From NCBI GenBank assembly GCA_963834515.1, contig CAWICB010000004.1, positions 124,001 to 188,000 of the forward strand: 64,000 bases of DNA, given 5' to 3'. The notes beneath the pieces are model-generated. The model saw only the letters and a program-made list of their open reading frames with translations, searched no databases and was not told the origin of the DNA. Made by a program: the position numbers and the translations under genes. The stretch comes from RYN-230 sp963834515 (lineage in GTDB: Bacteria; Actinomycetota; Actinomycetes; Streptosporangiales; Streptosporangiaceae). The stretch's first letter is position 1, and each line of letters begins with the position of its first letter. This document shows, piece by piece, positions 24,686 to 33,177 of the stretch.

Positions 24686-25801
24686 GTGACCACCTACAAC
24701 CACTACGCCACCCCTGTCGAGCCCGGCACCTGGGACGTGCCCGCCGCCGGGACGACCAAGTTCAGCTGGGAGTACGACGACGGCCGGAGCCGCCTGCTCG
24801 ATCTGTACCAGCGGGGCAAGGATAAGCAGTGGGACGCGGCCAAGCGGATCGACTGGGCGCTGCCGGTGGATCCGACCAACGTGATGGAGACGCCGGACGA
24901 CTTCTGCCCCATCTACGGATCGCGGCAGTGGGACGTGCTCAACGACGCCGAGCGCAAGGAACTCGGCCATCACCTGGGCGCGTGGCTGTTCAGCCAGTTC
25001 CTGCACGGCGAGCAGGGCGCGCTGACGGTGGCGGCCCGGATCGTCGAGTCGGTGCCGGACATGGACTCGAAGTTCTATGCCGCCACGCAGACCATGGACG
25101 AGGCCCGGCACGTGGAGCTGTACTCCCGGTTCATGCGGGAGAAGGTCGGCCTGTACTACCCGGTCAACCCGGACCTGGCCACGCTGCTGGCCGACGCGCT
25201 CGGCGACTCCCGCTGGGACATGCCCTACCTGGGCATGCAGGTGCTGATCGAGGGGCTGGCCCTGGCCGCGTTCGGCGTGCACCGCGACATCGCCGCCAAC
25301 CCGCTGGTCAAGCAGCTGCTCGCGTACGTGATGCAGGATGAGGCCCGGCACGTGGCGTTCGGGCGGCTGGCGCTGCGCGACTACTACGCCGGGTTGACCG
25401 AGGCGGAGCGGGCCGACCGCGAGGAGTTCGTGGTCGAGGGCTGCTACCTGATGCGCAACCGGTTCCGCGCCCAGGAGGTGTGGGAGCGGATGGGCTACGA
25501 CGTGGCCGAGTGCCTGGAGTTCACCGAGCACTCCCCGGTGCAGCAGGCGTTCCGCACCCTGCTGTTCAGCCGGATCGTGCCGTGCGTGCGGGATATCGGG
25601 CTGTGGGGCCCGAAAGTTCAGCACGCCTACGCCGACCTGGGCGTGCTGGACGCGGCCAAGACCGACCTCGAGGCACTGATGCGCGACGACGAGGACATCG
25701 CGGACCGGATCGACCGGCAGAAGGCGGACGACGCGAGGTACGCGGCCGAGCTGGCCGCCCGCCAGGCCGAGGTCAACGCCGCGGTCACCGACGGCGCCTG
25801 A
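24686..25801 (+). CDS. Ferritin-like/R2-like diiron protein
   Basis: 371 residues from GTG 24686 (GGAGG five bases upstream). A four-helix-bundle carboxylate diiron centre is indicated by LHGEQGALTVAA (first Glu), MDEARHVELYSRF (E-x-x-H), IEGLALAAFGVH (third Glu) and MQDEARHVAFGRLAL (second E-x-x-H). The pairing of two DEARH motifs is typical of the ribonucleotide-reductase-R2-like ferritin superfamily that includes oxidases and N-oxygenases. Substrate unknown. It stands alone, with an AT-rich promoter-like stretch (TAGTAATTAG) at 24642-24651. The last 16 residues and the stop codon are duplicated downstream as a 57-bp tandem copy. Confidence 0.85.
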   Translation: MTTYNHYATPVEPGTWDVPAAGTTKFSWEYDDGRSRLLDLYQRGKDKQWDAAKRIDWALPVDPTNVMETPDDFCPIYGSRQWDVLNDAERKELGHHLGAWLFSQFLHGEQGALTVAARIVESVPDMDSKFYAATQTMDEARHVELYSRFMREKVGLYYPVNPDLATLLADALGDSRWDMPYLGMQVLIEGLALAAFGVHRDIAANPLVKQLLAYVMQDEARHVAFGRLALRDYYAGLTEAERADREEFVVEGCYLMRNRFRAQEVWERMGYDVAECLEFTEHSPVQQAFRTLLFSRIVPCVRDIGLWGPKVQHAYADLGVLDAAKTDLEALMRDDEDIADRIDRQKADDARYAAELAARQAEVNAAVTDGA

Positions 25802-25864
25802 CCCGCCCTGGCCGCCCGCCAGGCCGGGGTCAACGCCGCGGTCACCGACGGCGCCTGACCCGCC
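25751..25864 (+). repeat. 57-bp tandem duplication of the 3' end of the diiron gene
   Basis: Copy 1 (25751-25807) holds the last codons and TGA. Copy 2 (25808-25864) repeats it with one mismatch (GAG to GGG), including the stop. The following 100 bases to 25975 are nearly pure G/C simple sequence (CGCCGCCCG-like). Confidence 0.95.
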
Positions 25865-25977
25865 CCGCAGGCCCACCCGCCCCGCCATCTGACCCGCCCG
25901 CGCCCTCGCCGCGCCGCCCGCGCCGCCCGCGCGCCCGCGCCCGCGCCGCCCGCGCCCTCGCCGCCCGCGCCCCAATC

Positions 25978-26031
25978 CATTAGCGCGGTGCATTTGTGGT
26001 CAGCGCTGACCACAAATGCACCGCGCTAATG
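25978..26031. terminator. 54-bp perfect palindrome between convergent genes
   Basis: A 27-base arm starting CATTAGCGCGGTGCATTTGT is followed with no spacer by its exact complement ending in CACCGCGCTAATG. It lies 177 bp after the diiron gene stop and 10 bp beyond the stop of the convergent SDR gene. It is AT-richer than its surroundings. The simplest reading is a bidirectional terminator; there is no U-tract. A dimeric binding site or the scar of an element are alternatives. Confidence 0.6.
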
Positions 26032-26040
26032 ATTCCCGGC

Positions 26041-26691
26041 CTACCAGCAGATGGTCGGGGACTCGCGGACGTAGCTGGCGTCCAGCAGAGCCTTGATCAT
26101 GAACTGAGCCACGTCGGCCCGGGAGATCTTGGTCAGGCCGGGCGGCGGGTAGTCCGGGCGGATCCGGTACTCCCCGCTGGCCGGCGCGCTGACCAGCCGG
26201 GTTGGCCGGACCAGCGTCCAGTCCAGGGCGCTGGCCCGGATCACCTCCTCCATCGCGCGCACGTCGGCGAACGGCCTGGCGAAGATGCGCGGCACGATGG
26301 CCTTGACCACTGGGCTGGCCGCCGCGTCTTCGCGGATGAACGCGCCCGCCGCGGACACGCAGATCAGCCGGGCCGTCCCGGTCTTGGCCATGGCCTGGGT
26401 GAGTGCCGCCGCGGCGGTGGCCAGCAGGTGCGGCGTCTTCGCACCGCGCGGGCCGAGTGCGGACAGCACCGCATCCGCGCTGGCCACCGCGTCCGCCACG
26501 GCCACCGGGTCGGTCGCGTCGCCTTCGGTCACGGTGACCCCGGCACGGCGTGGCACGGCCCCCGCGCGGCGCGCCAGCGCGTGCACCGGGTACCCGGCGT
26601 CGGCGGCCCAGTTCAGCACGTGGCCGCCGATGCCGCCGGTGGCGCCGAGGATGGCCAGCCGCAGCGGGCTGGGGGTGCTGGCCGCGGTCAT
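26041..26691 (-). CDS. NAD(P)-binding SDR/NmrA-like oxidoreductase
   Basis: 216 residues from ATG 26691, preceded by GAGGGGGG at six bases. The N-terminal nucleotide-binding loop is LAILGATGGIGGHVLNWAAD, followed by TVTEGDATDPVAVADAV and the atypical-SDR core LICVSAAGAFIRED and LDWTLVRPTRLV. This is the BLVRB/NmrA type of flavin reductase-like or redox-sensing proteins, without the YxxxK of classical SDRs. Its ATG overlaps the MFS stop by four bases (ATGA), so it is co-translated with the efflux pump and shares control by the divergent MarR protein. Confidence 0.88.
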   Translation of the reverse strand: MTAASTPSPLRLAILGATGGIGGHVLNWAADAGYPVHALARRAGAVPRRAGVTVTEGDATDPVAVADAVASADAVLSALGPRGAKTPHLLATAAAALTQAMAKTGTARLICVSAAGAFIREDAAASPVVKAIVPRIFARPFADVRAMEEVIRASALDWTLVRPTRLVSAPASGEYRIRPDYPPPGLTKISRADVAQFMIKALLDASYVRESPTICW

Positions 26692-28442
26692 GCCGTCCCC
26701 CCCTCGCCGGCCGCACCGGCCGTGGCCAGCGCCCGGCCGCCGGCCGGCTCCGGCACCGGCTGCTGGCCGTGCTTGCCCGCACCGGCCGGTATCGCGAACA
26801 TCAGCAGGAAGCTGAGCACGAACACACCGACCTGGAACCACAGCGTGCGCACCACCGAGCTGACGAAGTCGGTGCGCAGCGCGCGGCCGCCCGCGCTGGC
26901 CAGCACCGGGTGCGCGGCGGCCGGCAGCACCTGCCCGGCGGCCGGCTTACAGGCCGCCGGGGTGACGGTCGGGTCAGCGGCCACCAGCCTGGCGTGCAGG
27001 CATCCTCGGAACTCGGTCACGACGTGGCCGGTGTACTGGGCGGGCACGCCCGCCGCGGCCAGCCCGCCGCGCAGCTCCGGGGTGACGGTGCGGGCGGCCG
27101 CCGCGGACTGGCTGCCGAGCAGCGCGAAGAAGATCACCCCGATCAGCGCGATGCCGATCGAGTTGCCGAGCTGGAGGCCCGTATTGAACAGGCCAGAGGC
27201 GGAGCCGGCGTCCCGCTGCGGTACATGGGCCAGCACGATGTCGGCCAGCGGCGCGATGACCGCGCCCAGGCCGAGGCCCGCGGCGGCCAGCCCGGGCACC
27301 AGGTCCCAGGTGGTTACGGCCGGGCCGTAGTGGTGCACGATGCCGATCATCGCTGCCATTCCGGCCGCGATGACCAGCGCGCCGGCCATGGTGACGCCGC
27401 GGCCGAACCGGGGCGCCAGCCGGGCTGCGGCCCCGGAGGACAGCAGTACTCCAGCCGAGAACGGCAGGAACGTCAGCCCGGCGTGCAGTGGGGTGAAGCC
27501 CAGGCCGAGCTGGAGGAACAGGGTGAGCACCAGGCCGAACGAGGCCACGCCGAGGAAGAACGTCAGGGCCACCCCCATCCCGGCGCTGAACGCCCGGTCG
27601 CGGAACAGGCCGAGCTGGACCAGCGGGGAGCCGTCCCGGCGGGCCTTAACCCGCTCGTAGCCGACGAACGCGGCGAACACCGGCACCGAGGCGGCCATGG
27701 ACACAAACGTCCAGGCCGGCCAGCCGAGCTGGCGGCCCTGCACCAGCGGGTAGAGCAGGAGCAGCAGCGCGGCCGACACGAGAGCCACCCCGGCCGGGTC
27801 CAGCTTGGGCGGGTTGGCCGCCTTGGACTCGCGGACCAGGTAGGCCGAGGCCACGAACGCGATGATCCCGACCGGGACGTTGATCAGGAAGATCGGCCGC
27901 CAGTCGAGGCCGAGCAGGTTGTGCTGGATGAGCAGGCCGCCGAGCAGCGGGCCGCTGACCGTGCCGAGCCCGGCCGTCACGCCGAACCCGGCCAGCGCCT
28001 TGATCCGTTCCCGGGGCGGGAAGATGACCTGGATGACCGCCAGGACCTGGGGCACCATGATGGCGCCCATGGCGCCCTGGACCACCCGGCAGCCGATCAG
28101 CATGCCGGGCCCGGTGGCCGCGCCGCACAGCGCGGACATGATGGTGAAACCGGCCACCCCGATCAGGAACAGCCGCTTGCGGCCGAACGTGTCGCCCAGC
28201 CGGCCGCCGGTGATCAGCACCAGGGCGTAAGCGAGTGTGTAACCGGCCAGCGCCCACTGCACGTCTGCGTAGCTGGCGTGCAGATTGCGCTGGATGGACG
28301 GGATGGCGATGTTGACGATGGACACGTCGAGCAGGTTCATGAAGCCGGCCAGCAACAGGATGACCAGCGTGAGCCAGCGGCGCGGGTCGGCATGCTCGTC
28401 GGCCGCCACTTCGGGTGCCAGGATCGGTGCATCTGATGTCAT
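26688..28442 (-). CDS. MFS multidrug transporter, DHA2 (EmrB/QacA) family
   Basis: 584 residues with 14 predicted TM helices. Motif A is GGRLGDTFGRKRLFLIG, motif D1 is FMNLLDVSIVNIAIPSI, and motif C is AGLGTVSGPLLGGLL, all diagnostic of drug:H+ antiporters of the DHA2 family. The extra loop between the last TMs (residues 480-540, with Cys in EFRGCLHARL and TPAACKPAAG) is long. ATG 28442 follows GGTGGAGA. It is divergent from a MarR regulator and followed by an overlapping SDR gene. Probable export of a small hydrophobic toxicant or metabolite. Confidence 0.92.
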   Translation of the reverse strand: MTSDAPILAPEVAADEHADPRRWLTLVILLLAGFMNLLDVSIVNIAIPSIQRNLHASYADVQWALAGYTLAYALVLITGGRLGDTFGRKRLFLIGVAGFTIMSALCGAATGPGMLIGCRVVQGAMGAIMVPQVLAVIQVIFPPRERIKALAGFGVTAGLGTVSGPLLGGLLIQHNLLGLDWRPIFLINVPVGIIAFVASAYLVRESKAANPPKLDPAGVALVSAALLLLLYPLVQGRQLGWPAWTFVSMAASVPVFAAFVGYERVKARRDGSPLVQLGLFRDRAFSAGMGVALTFFLGVASFGLVLTLFLQLGLGFTPLHAGLTFLPFSAGVLLSSGAAARLAPRFGRGVTMAGALVIAAGMAAMIGIVHHYGPAVTTWDLVPGLAAAGLGLGAVIAPLADIVLAHVPQRDAGSASGLFNTGLQLGNSIGIALIGVIFFALLGSQSAAAARTVTPELRGGLAAAGVPAQYTGHVVTEFRGCLHARLVAADPTVTPAACKPAAGQVLPAAAHPVLASAGGRALRTDFVSSVVRTLWFQVGVFVLSFLLMFAIPAGAGKHGQQPVPEPAGGRALATAGAAGEGGTA

Positions 28443-28506
28443 GATCTGTCTCCACCTCAGACCAGGAGAATGGGCTGCCTGCGCTTACTAACACGCGAAG
28501 CTAGCA

Positions 28507-28545
28507 TCTTAGATAACTATTGTCTAGGCTGCTTAGATAATAGGG
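28507..28545. promoter_or_regulatory. Candidate MarR operator in the divergent promoter
   Basis: Between the MFS and MarR genes, TAGATAACTATTGTCTA (28511-28527) is an imperfect palindrome of MarR type, and TTAGATAAT recurs at 28532-28540. This is the only AT-rich patch in the 112-bp gap, so both promoters must overlap it. Binding by the MarR protein at 28555 would repress itself and the pump operon. Confidence 0.5.
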
Positions 28546-28554
28546 AGTTGAGGC

Positions 28555-29610
28555 ATGTCTGAAGATCAGCCACCGCCCGGAGCCGGGACCGGGCCGGGAA
28601 CTGGGCCGGGCGCCGGGGCGGGGCCGGGGCCGGCGGGCGGGGCGGGGCCGGGACCGGTGGGCGGAGCGGGGCACGGGCCCGCGGGCGGGGCTGGGCACAG
28701 ACCGGACACCGGGGCGGGGCATGGGCCGGAAACCGGGGCGGGGCCGGGACCGGGCCGGGAACTGGGCCGGGCGCCGGGGCGGGGACCGACGGGCGGGGCG
28801 GGGCAGCCGCCGGGAACCGGAGCTGGGCACGGGCCGGAAACCGGGGCGGGGCAGCCGCCGGGAACCGGAGCTGGGCACGGGCCGGAAACCGGGGCGGGGC
28901 AGCCGCCGGGAACCGGAGCTGGGCACGGGCCGGAAACCGGGGCGGGGCAGCCGCCGGGAACCGGAGCTGGGCACGGGCCGGAAACCGGGGCGGGGCAGCC
29001 GCCGGGAACCGGAGCTGGGCACGGGCCGGAAACCGGGGCGGGGCAGCCGCCGGGAGCCGCCGGGCCGGCGGGCCGGCCCTACGGCGGCCAGTGGGAGGTG
29101 CCGTGGGCGGAGTCGTTCGCCGCCACCGATCCCGAGCGCGCCGAACTGGCCGCCACATTCGCCGCCGCTATCCGGCGAACCGGCTCCCTGATGCAGCTGA
29201 TGAGCCAGGCCGCAGCCGACCGGATCGGCATCAACTCGACCGACCTCAACTGCCTGAACATCCTGAGCTTCCGTGGCCAGATGACGGCCGGCGACCTGGC
29301 CCGGGAGACCGGGCTGACCACCGCGTCCATCACCGGCGTGGTGGACCGGCTGGAAGAAGCAGGCTACGTGCGCCGGGAACGGGACCCGCAGGACCGGCGC
29401 CGGGTGGTCGTCCGGATCGTCCTAGACCGCGCGCTGCGGGACGTGGCCGCGGTCTTCCTGCCCATGGTGCGGGACTGGAACGAGATGGCCGGCCGGTATA
29501 GCGACGACGAGCTGCGGCTGATCGTGGGCTTCTACGACCGGATGGAGGAGGTGCTGCGCGGGCACCTGAACCGGCTCCGGGAACGCCCGGCCGCCCGGAA
29601 ACCCAGCTGA
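28555..29610 (+). CDS. MarR-family regulator with a long Gly/Pro repeat N-terminal extension
   Basis: 351 residues from ATG 28555. Residues about 190-345 are a normal MarR protein: AAIRRTGSLMQLMSQAAADR, INSTDLNCLNILSFRGQ, the recognition helix region ETGLTTASITGVVDRLEEAG, and wing YVRRERDPQDRRRVVV. The first 175 residues are unlike any MarR: Gly/Pro/Ala-rich with five identical copies of the 16-residue unit GAGQPPGTGAGHGPET. Normal MarR proteins have about 150 residues, so the extension more than doubles the length. A later start near residue 175 (no obvious ATG) would remove it; the frame is open throughout. Controls the divergent MFS-SDR operon by inference. Confidence 0.82.
   Translation: MSEDQPPPGAGTGPGTGPGAGAGPGPAGGAGPGPVGGAGHGPAGGAGHRPDTGAGHGPETGAGPGPGRELGRAPGRGPTGGAGQPPGTGAGHGPETGAGQPPGTGAGHGPETGAGQPPGTGAGHGPETGAGQPPGTGAGHGPETGAGQPPGTGAGHGPETGAGQPPGAAGPAGRPYGGQWEVPWAESFAATDPERAELAATFAAAIRRTGSLMQLMSQAAADRIGINSTDLNCLNILSFRGQMTAGDLARETGLTTASITGVVDRLEEAGYVRRERDPQDRRRVVVRIVLDRALRDVAAVFLPMVRDWNEMAGRYSDDELRLIVGFYDRMEEVLRGHLNRLRERPAARKPS
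28801..29040 (+). repeat. 48-bp minisatellite, five perfect copies, inside the MarR gene
   Basis: Units begin at 28801, 28849, 28897, 28945 and 28993 (GGGCAGCCGCCGGGAACCGG...), with a partial sixth at 29041. No difference is visible between copies, which points to recent expansion. The unit length keeps the frame. Looser related units lie at 28590-28800. Confidence 0.95.
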
Positions 29611-29633
29611 GCACCGCCGGGCCAGCCGCACAG

Positions 29634-31148
29634 CTAGCCAGCAGCGCTGATATGCAGGTCAGCCAGGGCGGCTCGGGCCGCGCCGACACCGCACATGCCG
29701 TGCACGCCACCGCCAGGCGGGGTCGAACTCGAGCACAGGTACATGCCGGGGATGCCGGTGCGGTAGGGATTCCACTGTGGGGTGGGCCGCAGTACCGTCT
29801 GCCAGAGTGTGCCTGCCCCGCCGTTGATGTCGCCGCCCACGTAATTCGGGTTGTGCCGCTCCATGTCCGCTGCGGTACGTACCGACCGGGCCAGGACCAG
29901 GTCACGGAAGCCTGGCGCGAAGCGCTCGATCTGCGCCTCGATAAGCCCGGAAGCGTCGGCCGTGCTCCCCGCCGGCACGTGGCAATAGGCCCAGAGTGTG
30001 TACTGCCCAGCGGGCGCGCGGGTGGGATCGGCCACCCCGGGCTGGGCCACGATGCAGTACGGGCGGGCAGGCAGCCGGCCTGCCGTCACGTCCGCTTCGC
30101 TGCTGGCTACTTCGGCCAGGGTGCCACCGAGGTGCACAGTGCCCGCTGCCCGGCAGAGCGCGTTCTGCCAGGGCACCGGCCCGCTCAGCGCCCAGTCCAC
30201 CTTGCACACGCCGGGCCCGTATCGGAACCGGCGGAGCGCCGCGCGGTGCCGTTCACTCAGCTGGCCGGAGGCCAGTGCGAGCAGCTGGCGCGGCGTGACG
30301 TCGAGGAGGACCACCCGGGCGGGCGGTAGCTCGTCCAGCGAGCTGACCCACCGCCCGGTCTCCACCTGCCCGCCCGACGCGACCAGTTCGGCCACTAGCG
30401 CGTCGGTCAGCCGCGCGCTGCCGCCGGCTACCACCGGCCACCCCACGGCGTGCGCCGCCATCATCAGCACCAGCGCAAAGGCGCTGGTCACCGGCGCGCT
30501 GAGCGGCAGCATCGAATGCGCGGCCACGCCGGCGAACAGCGCGCGGCCTTCCTCGGTACGGAACCTCCGGGCCAGCAAGGTGGCAGGCTGCAGCCCGCCC
30601 AGGCCGAACCGGGTCATGGCCAGCGGGTGCCGCGGCACCGACCGTAGCGGCGCCAGGATCTCTGGCAGGGTCAGCTCCACGTCACGGACCAGCGGGCCGA
30701 GCAGCCGACGGTAGCTGCCCGCATCAGCGCCGAGCTGATCAGCGGTCGCTGCCACCGAGCCAGCCACGGCGGCGGCCCGGCCACCGTCCAGCGGGTGCGC
30801 GAACGCCACCGTGGGTGAACACAACCGCACACCGCGCGCGGCCAGGTCCACGCTCCGGAAGAACGGTGAGATGGCCGCGAGTGGGTGCACGGCCGAGCAC
30901 AGATCGTGCTGGAATCCGGGCAGCGTCAGTTCGCCGGTCCGGCAGCCCCCGCCCGGGACCTCGGCTCCTTCGATCAGCCGTACGACGAGGCCGGCCCGGG
31001 CCAGGGTGATGGCCGCGGCCAGGCCGTTCGGCCCGGAGCCGACCACGATGGCGTCAGCATCGCAGCCGGCTGCGGCGGACGGGGACGCCCTGCCCAGCTC
31101 GGTGCGCTGCCCCACCCCGGCGGGGCGGCTGGGCGGCGGCGGGCTCAT
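29634..31148 (-). CDS. FAD-dependent oxidoreductase, phytoene-desaturase/amine-oxidase type
   Basis: 504 residues. The Rossmann dinucleotide motif is IVVGSGPNGLAAAITLARAG (about 34-53), followed by RLIEGAEVPGGGCRTGELT, the GG(C)R motif of the phytoene-dehydrogenase-related family. The C-terminal FAD-binding segment is IPGMYLCSSSTPPGGGVHGM. HPLAAISPFF and NPNYVGGDINGG are also characteristic. Substrate unknown; relatives act on carotenoids, retinoids or lipids. Its ATG overlaps the stop of the metallo-hydrolase gene (ATGA), so it is the third gene of the cNMP-binding/MBL/FAD operon. Confidence 0.88.
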   Translation of the reverse strand: MSPPPPSRPAGVGQRTELGRASPSAAAGCDADAIVVGSGPNGLAAAITLARAGLVVRLIEGAEVPGGGCRTGELTLPGFQHDLCSAVHPLAAISPFFRSVDLAARGVRLCSPTVAFAHPLDGGRAAAVAGSVAATADQLGADAGSYRRLLGPLVRDVELTLPEILAPLRSVPRHPLAMTRFGLGGLQPATLLARRFRTEEGRALFAGVAAHSMLPLSAPVTSAFALVLMMAAHAVGWPVVAGGSARLTDALVAELVASGGQVETGRWVSSLDELPPARVVLLDVTPRQLLALASGQLSERHRAALRRFRYGPGVCKVDWALSGPVPWQNALCRAAGTVHLGGTLAEVASSEADVTAGRLPARPYCIVAQPGVADPTRAPAGQYTLWAYCHVPAGSTADASGLIEAQIERFAPGFRDLVLARSVRTAADMERHNPNYVGGDINGGAGTLWQTVLRPTPQWNPYRTGIPGMYLCSSSTPPGGGVHGMCGVGAARAALADLHISAAG

Positions 31149-32005
31149 AGTTCGAGTATCCCGCCCTCGGCGGCCACGAAGATCTCGGGCTGGCCCGATG
31201 CCCCGTCCGGCGTCCGGGCCGCCCAGGTGGCAGCCAGCCGGTCCAGCTCATCATCGGTGCGGTCCGGCTTGTGGTGGGCCAGCGCAACCCGGCGCACTGC
31301 CGCCCGCTGGCCCAGGCTGATCGCGTACTCAGCGGCCGCATGACCGAAGGACGCCTCCCCGGCGACCTCGGTGGCGAGCAGCGAACTGTCGTGAATGAGC
31401 AGGTCCACGTGGCCGGCCAGGTCAAGCGCGGCCGGATGGTAGGCTCCCCAGCCAGCTGGCCCCGGGCCGAGTTCGGTGGGGCAGTGATCGGGCAGATAGG
31501 CCAGTGCCGAATGCCCGTCGCTGACCCGGTAACCGAACGTCCGGCCGCCCTTGTGCGGGATCTCGCGGGCTGCCACGGTGAACCCCTCCGCCTTCAGCAC
31601 GCCGGGCCGGGCCATGCCGAACGTCCATTCGCCGCGCAGGCCGTCCGGCCCGATCGGGAAGTGCGGCGGGGACATGCCGCGGGCCAGCACGGCCGCCGCG
31701 GTCCCGCCCGGCTGCTCAGGCAGCAGCAGGGTGACCCGGGCACCGGGCTGGTCCCCGCCGCGGAAGAATGGCAGGCCGTGCACATGGTCCCAGTGCAGGT
31801 GGGTAAGCAGGATGGTGCCCGCGAACGGGTGGCCGCCCAGCAGCGCGGTGACCTGGCGGAGACCGGTGCCGGCGTCCAGGATGAGCGCCGGCACCGGGCT
31901 GTCGTCGTGGCTGATCGCCACGCATGAGGTGTGCCCCCCATAGCGGAGGAACTCCGCTCCTGGTGCGGGCGTCGAGCCGCGCACGCCGCAGAGGTGGACC
32001 CGCAC
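31145..32005 (-). CDS. Metallo-beta-lactamase-fold hydrolase
   Basis: 286 residues from GTG 32005. The MBL metal motif HxHxDH is in LTHLHWDHVHGLPFF, with downstream ligands in YLPDHCP, DLLIHDSSLL and VALAHHKPDRTDDEL. The start VHLCGVRGSTPAPGAEFLRY is typical of the PhnP/RNase-Z-like branch that includes cyclic phosphodiesterases. It begins one base after the stop of the cNMP-binding gene and ends inside the FAD gene start, so translation is coupled on both sides. A cyclic-nucleotide phosphodiesterase activity is a reasonable guess given the upstream cNMP-binding partner, but is not shown by the sequence. Confidence 0.88.
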   Translation of the reverse strand: MRVHLCGVRGSTPAPGAEFLRYGGHTSCVAISHDDSPVPALILDAGTGLRQVTALLGGHPFAGTILLTHLHWDHVHGLPFFRGGDQPGARVTLLLPEQPGGTAAAVLARGMSPPHFPIGPDGLRGEWTFGMARPGVLKAEGFTVAAREIPHKGGRTFGYRVSDGHSALAYLPDHCPTELGPGPAGWGAYHPAALDLAGHVDLLIHDSSLLATEVAGEASFGHAAAEYAISLGQRAAVRRVALAHHKPDRTDDELDRLAATWAARTPDGASGQPEIFVAAEGGILEL

Positions 32006-32006
32006 G

Positions 32007-33012
32007 TCAGTCGTGGCCGGCGTCTTCGCGCCGGTGCCCCTCGGACAGCTCCACCAGTGCGTCGTGGTCGAACTGGCTGGCCTCGACCGATGCCACCCGG
32101 CAGTCGGTCACCGTCACCAGCGTTGAGGTCCGGGCGCCCCCCTCGAGGTGGGCCCGCTCGCCCAGCATCGCGCCCGGGCCGTACTCGGCCAGCTGCTCGC
32201 CATCCCGCTCGACCCGGATGACGCCGTCCAGCACCAGGAAGACCGACGTACCCGGCTCCCCCTGCCGGACCAGCACATCCCCGCCAGGCAGCCGGCTGAT
32301 CTTCGGCTTGGCCGCACCGTGCATCAGCTGCACCGACAGCGCCCGTTCCAGTGCCGTCTCGACCGCGGTGACCAGCGCCGGGGAGTCCTCGTCACCCCAC
32401 GGGCTGTGCTTGCCGAACGACTTGGCGGACCAGTCGGCGAAGTCGGTCAGGCCGGACTTGTGGCTCAGCTGGCCGTCGGCGTCGTACACCCAGTGCCGCG
32501 GGAACGCGCTCGCCCCGGTCATGGCCGGGCTCGGCGGTGCCGTCCGCGTGCAGGGTCAGCGTCAGCGTGGTCCACACCAGCGGCGCCAGCCACTGCACGT
32601 ACGGCGGGCGCTTCACCGGCCGGGGCATGGGTACCCCGGTACGGCCGCCGACGGTCTGGGTGAACTTCACCCAGCCCGGGCCGTACTCGGGTGCACGCTG
32701 GATGTCGTCCAGCTTGACCGCCTGGAACCGGTAGTGCAGCCCGCCCAGCTTGATCAGGGTCGAGCCGATCAGGCCACCGCCGCTGTACCCGGCGCCGGTG
32801 ATGTTCCCGTCGGCACTGACCTCGATCCAGGCCCGGAGCAGGTTGGCGAACCGGAACCGGTCTGCGGCCCGGAGTTCCTCGACGTCCGCGAGTTCGGCGG
32901 GCGGCGGCTCATCGTAGTGGCCGAATCCCGAGTCGAAGGCCATCCGGCCGGGGCCGGTCACCGCCTCCGACGGGATCCACGACAGTGAGGTAACGCTGCT
33001 TTCGTATCGCAT
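32007..33012 (-). pseudogene. Cyclic nucleotide-binding domain protein, one frameshift
   Basis: The gene spans two frames. From ATG 33012 the first frame gives MRYESSVTSLSWIPSEAVTG, a 160-residue conserved N-domain with GNITGAGYSGGGLIGSTLIK and ending LTLTLHADGTAEP. At about 32525 one extra base moves the frame to MTGASAFPRHWVYDADGQLS and a Crp-type cNMP-binding beta-roll (ISRLPGGDVLVRQGEPGTSV, GAMLGERAHLEGGARTS, the phosphate-binding cassette). Total length of 1006 nt is not a multiple of three. The C-terminal part could be translated separately from ATG 32522. First gene of a three-gene operon with MBL and FAD proteins. A real break or a sequencing error cannot be told apart here. Confidence 0.78.
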
Positions 33013-33177
33013 GCTTCGATCGTCGTCCTCCGTAGCCGGGTCCGCCAGGGTGCTGGCTGGCGTCTGCCGGCCTGCTCGCTGGCGTGCTGCCTGGCCGCGG
33101 CCGGCGTGCTGGCTCGGCGGCCGCCAGTGTGCCTACCACCCTGGCCGGCATGTGGCCGGGTGTAGCTGAATCTTCCC

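Noticed and set aside
28801..29040. CRISPR array
   Set aside because: Repeats are directly adjacent with no spacers and keep one reading frame; it is a coding minisatellite with no cas genes near.
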